Below are positions 21,861 to 23,647 of a stretch of 23,647 bases of DNA, piece after piece. Source of the stretch: DASRRB01 sp036732755 (GTDB taxonomy: Bacteria > Planctomycetota > B15-G4 > SIAN01); the NCBI GenBank assembly GCA_036732755.1, contig DAINBU010000075.1, positions 1-23,647 on the forward strand. Reading direction: 5' to 3'. Below the pieces are notes generated by a model, which saw nothing but the letters and a program-made list of their open reading frames with translations, had not been told where the DNA came from and ran no database searches. A program made the position numbers and the translations under genes. Position 1 is the stretch's first letter; every line of letters begins with the position of its first letter.

Positions 21861-23333
21861 CTATTCCCCGAACAGCGCCGTCGCCTGCTTCTCCGCGAGG
21901 ACATGGGCCATGGCGCTCATGCTCTCGCCGGTGGCGGTGCCGCGGATGATCAGGCGCTCGATGTACCAGTCGGGGGTGATCGCGAAGAGGAGGAAGAAGC
22001 GCATCGGCTTCTTGGTCGAGAAGGAGACGGGCGCGGTCGCGTCGCCGTTGAGCGACACGGAGAGCTTGTCGCCCTTGAGGTCGAGCGTCGACGTGAACTG
22101 CGAGCCGGCGCCGATCTTGCCGAGGTCCTTCTTGGCGCTGGGGCCCGCCTTCCCGCCGACGGTCGTCTCGAGCTGGCACATCTGGTCGATGGCGGCGAGC
22201 ACGTCGCCGTCGGTCGACGCGAAGCCGGCCTGCAGCAGGCCGATGTTGCCGGACTGCAGGTCCTCCTTCAGGCCCGCGAAGAGCTCGACCTGGAAGTCGC
22301 CCGCGAAGTCGATCGGGAGCATGCCGGCACTGACGCCGCCCGGCTTGAGCCGGCTCGACTTCACGGTGAACGGTGCGAAGGTGACCGCGCCGCGCCCGAG
22401 GCGCTTGGCGTAGCTCACCAAGAAGTTCGGCAGCGTCGACGCATCGAAGTCGGCCCCCTCCGAGTCCTTCTCGAACTCGTACTCGATCTCGAGCCCGACG
22501 CCGCCCGCGCCGGCGGCCGGCGACGCCTTCGCCGGATTCACCTTCACCACGCCGTGCACGAGGCCGTTCAGCGCCTTCTCCCCGGCGTACGCCTTCTCCC
22601 CGCGCAGCACGAACTGCGCGTGCAGCGCCTTCTTCGCTCCTTCGCCGAGCTTCGTCCCCTTGGCGTCGTTCCACGCCGCCTTGAGCTTGTCGAGCGCGCG
22701 CGCCGCATCGGGATCGCGCAGCGCCGACTCGAGCGCGCGCGCCGATTTGAGCTCGGGCAGCAGCGCCTTCGACGCCTCGACCATCTCGCCGAGCTTCTTG
22801 CCCGCGTCGCTCGTGAGCTTGGTCGACTGCTTCTTCGCGTCGCCGATCTCGCCCGCGAGCAGCCGCAGCATCGCGACCGCCGCGACGTCGTTGTCCGCGG
22901 TCGACTTGGCGCGCGAGACCAGGATGGCGAGCGCCTTCGGGTCGACGTCGGCCCAGGTCACGAGCGTCTCGGCCTTGTTCACGGTGAGGGTGACGCCCGC
23001 CTCGCCGACCTTCACGACCGGCCCTTCGGCGGCGTCGTTCAGCTTGATCTTCCCCTTCTTGCCGGCGAGCCCGTCGACGGCCGTCTTCACCGCCGCCTCG
23101 ATCGCGCCGCCGAGCAGCAAGCCGGCCTCGCTGTGCTCGGTCGTGCCGAAGCAGTCGGCCGCACCCTTGCAGCCGTTGCCGAGGAAGTGCGCCCACGCGA
23201 CCGCCTCCTGCGCCGTCTTGTCGCTCACGTCCTGCGCGACGTCGGCGAGGGTGTTGGCGGGCGCCGCTTCGGGAGCCGCGGCCTTCGCGTCCTGGAACGC
23301 GAGCGACGCGGCGAACAGGAACGGGAGGAGCAT
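21861..23333 (-). CDS. Large exported protein of unknown function
   Basis: Protein of 490 residues with a short signal peptide (LLPFLFAASLAFQDAKA) and an Ala/Pro-rich mature start. A Cys pair follows (NGCKGAADCFG). The central 200 residues are helical and charged (LASEIG-like runs, KLTSDAGKKLGEMVEASK). The C-terminal 200 look beta-rich, with GVGLEIEYEFEKD and LSVSLNGDATAPVSFSTKK, and end with a conserved-looking FFLLFAITPDWYIERLIIRG. I do not recognise a family. ATG 23333 was chosen because it starts the signal peptide and has GGAGA six bases upstream; the longer frame begins with a basic, unlikely N-terminus. It is divergent from the helicase gene. Confidence 0.75.
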   Translation of the reverse strand: MLLPFLFAASLAFQDAKAAAPEAAPANTLADVAQDVSDKTAQEAVAWAHFLGNGCKGAADCFGTTEHSEAGLLLGGAIEAAVKTAVDGLAGKKGKIKLNDAAEGPVVKVGEAGVTLTVNKAETLVTWADVDPKALAILVSRAKSTADNDVAAVAMLRLLAGEIGDAKKQSTKLTSDAGKKLGEMVEASKALLPELKSARALESALRDPDAARALDKLKAAWNDAKGTKLGEGAKKALHAQFVLRGEKAYAGEKALNGLVHGVVKVNPAKASPAAGAGGVGLEIEYEFEKDSEGADFDASTLPNFLVSYAKRLGRGAVTFAPFTVKSSRLKPGGVSAGMLPIDFAGDFQVELFAGLKEDLQSGNIGLLQAGFASTDGDVLAAIDQMCQLETTVGGKAGPSAKKDLGKIGAGSQFTSTLDLKGDKLSVSLNGDATAPVSFSTKKPMRFFLLFAITPDWYIERLIIRGTATGESMSAMAHVLAEKQATALFGE

Positions 23334-23348
23334 CGGAGTCTCCGCACG

Positions 23349-23371
23349 GCGCGGCGCTGCGCGTGCCGCGC
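23349..23371. other. 7-bp inverted repeat in the divergent gap before the helicase
   Basis: GCGCGGC (23349-23355) pairs with GCCGCGC (23365-23371) around a 9-base loop, between the divergent starts of the exported protein and the helicase. It could be an operator or chance in such GC-rich DNA. Confidence 0.2.
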
Positions 23372-23423
23372 GAGGAATCGGGAGCATAACGGCCGGGGGA
23401 AGGGCGCTAGAAACCTGCGCTCC

Positions 23424-23647
23424 ATGCCGGCGCCCGCTCTCTCCTCCCTCCTCTCTGGCCTGAACCCCGAGCAGCGTGACGCCGTGACGACGCGCAGCGG
23501 GCCGCTGCTGGTGCTCGCCGGCGCGGGGTCGGGGAAGACGCGCGTGATCACGGTGCGCATCGCGTGGCTCCTCGGGCAGCGCGTGGCGGCGCGCGCGCTG
23601 CTCGCGATGACCTTCACCAACAAGGCGGCGCGCGAGATGAAGGAGCG
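23424..23647 (+). CDS. uvrD: 5' end of a UvrD/PcrA/Rep-type DNA helicase (cut by window edge)
   Basis: The first 74 residues of a superfamily 1A helicase are visible. The Q-motif (LNPEQRDAV), Walker A (AGAGSGKT) and motif Ia (MTFTNKAAREMKE) appear in order at the expected spacing. These enzymes unwind DNA 3' to 5' with ATP in repair and replication restart. The fragment cannot separate UvrD, PcrA and Rep, so the symbol is provisional. The ATG at 23424 has no strong ribosome site but is the natural start before the Q-motif. The remainder lies beyond the window. Confidence 0.9.
   Translation, partial: MPAPALSSLLSGLNPEQRDAVTTRSGPLLVLAGAGSGKTRVITVRIAWLLGQRVAARALLAMTFTNKAAREMKE

Noticed and set aside
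1..23647. CRISPR arrays, insertion sequences, phage genes or transposase genes
   Set aside because: No regularly spaced repeats, terminal inverted repeats or recombinase motifs were found on reading both strands.

Overview
This is a GC-rich bacterial chromosome segment: a sampled 60-base line inside the chloride-channel gene is about 82% GC. There are no tRNA, rRNA, CRISPR or transposase signatures. Extreme GC, many GTG/TTG starts, large secreted HEAT/TPR proteins and uncharacterised exported proteins would fit Planctomycetota or a similar deep lineage, but no marker gene settles the taxonomy. Most long antisense open frames are artefacts of the GC content. No intergenic gap exceeds about 150 bases.

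Region 1 (1-6060): the tail of an unknown gene, then a sensor histidine kinase and an OmpR/PhoB-type response regulator overlapping by ATGA, then a large secreted HEAT-repeat protein. Near-identical TTGAC direct repeats with an 11-base period lie before the kinase and before the HEAT gene, suggesting one autoregulated module with the HEAT protein as target. Region 2 (6076-10752): a 17-bp perfect hairpin separates the HEAT gene from a leftward three-gene set joined by two ATGA overlaps (CTP-dependent prenol kinase-like protein, DoxX-like/DCC1 thiol protein, membrane-anchored alpha/beta hydrolase). Reading rightward and divergently are a DmeF-like metal efflux protein and a small DoxX protein.

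Region 3 (10778-18440): a nitroreductase on the minus strand, a ClC-type chloride channel/antiporter with CBS and RCK_C domains, and a two-gene molybdenum enzyme. In the latter, the four-cluster ferredoxin subunit and the NrfD membrane subunit are one polypeptide, followed by the catalytic subunit, which has no visible Tat signal. A small membrane protein follows.

Region 4 (18441-19920): a lower-GC patch (58-63% in two sampled lines) with a lipoprotein start running in frame into an antitoxin-like domain, a 3' remnant of a HigB toxin, an intact HigA antitoxin and a small coiled-coil protein. This looks like a decayed toxin-antitoxin locus. Region 5 (19936-23647): a membrane zinc-ribbon protein, two exported proteins of unknown function, a DUF493/YbeD-like protein and the start of a UvrD/PcrA-type helicase cut by the window edge.
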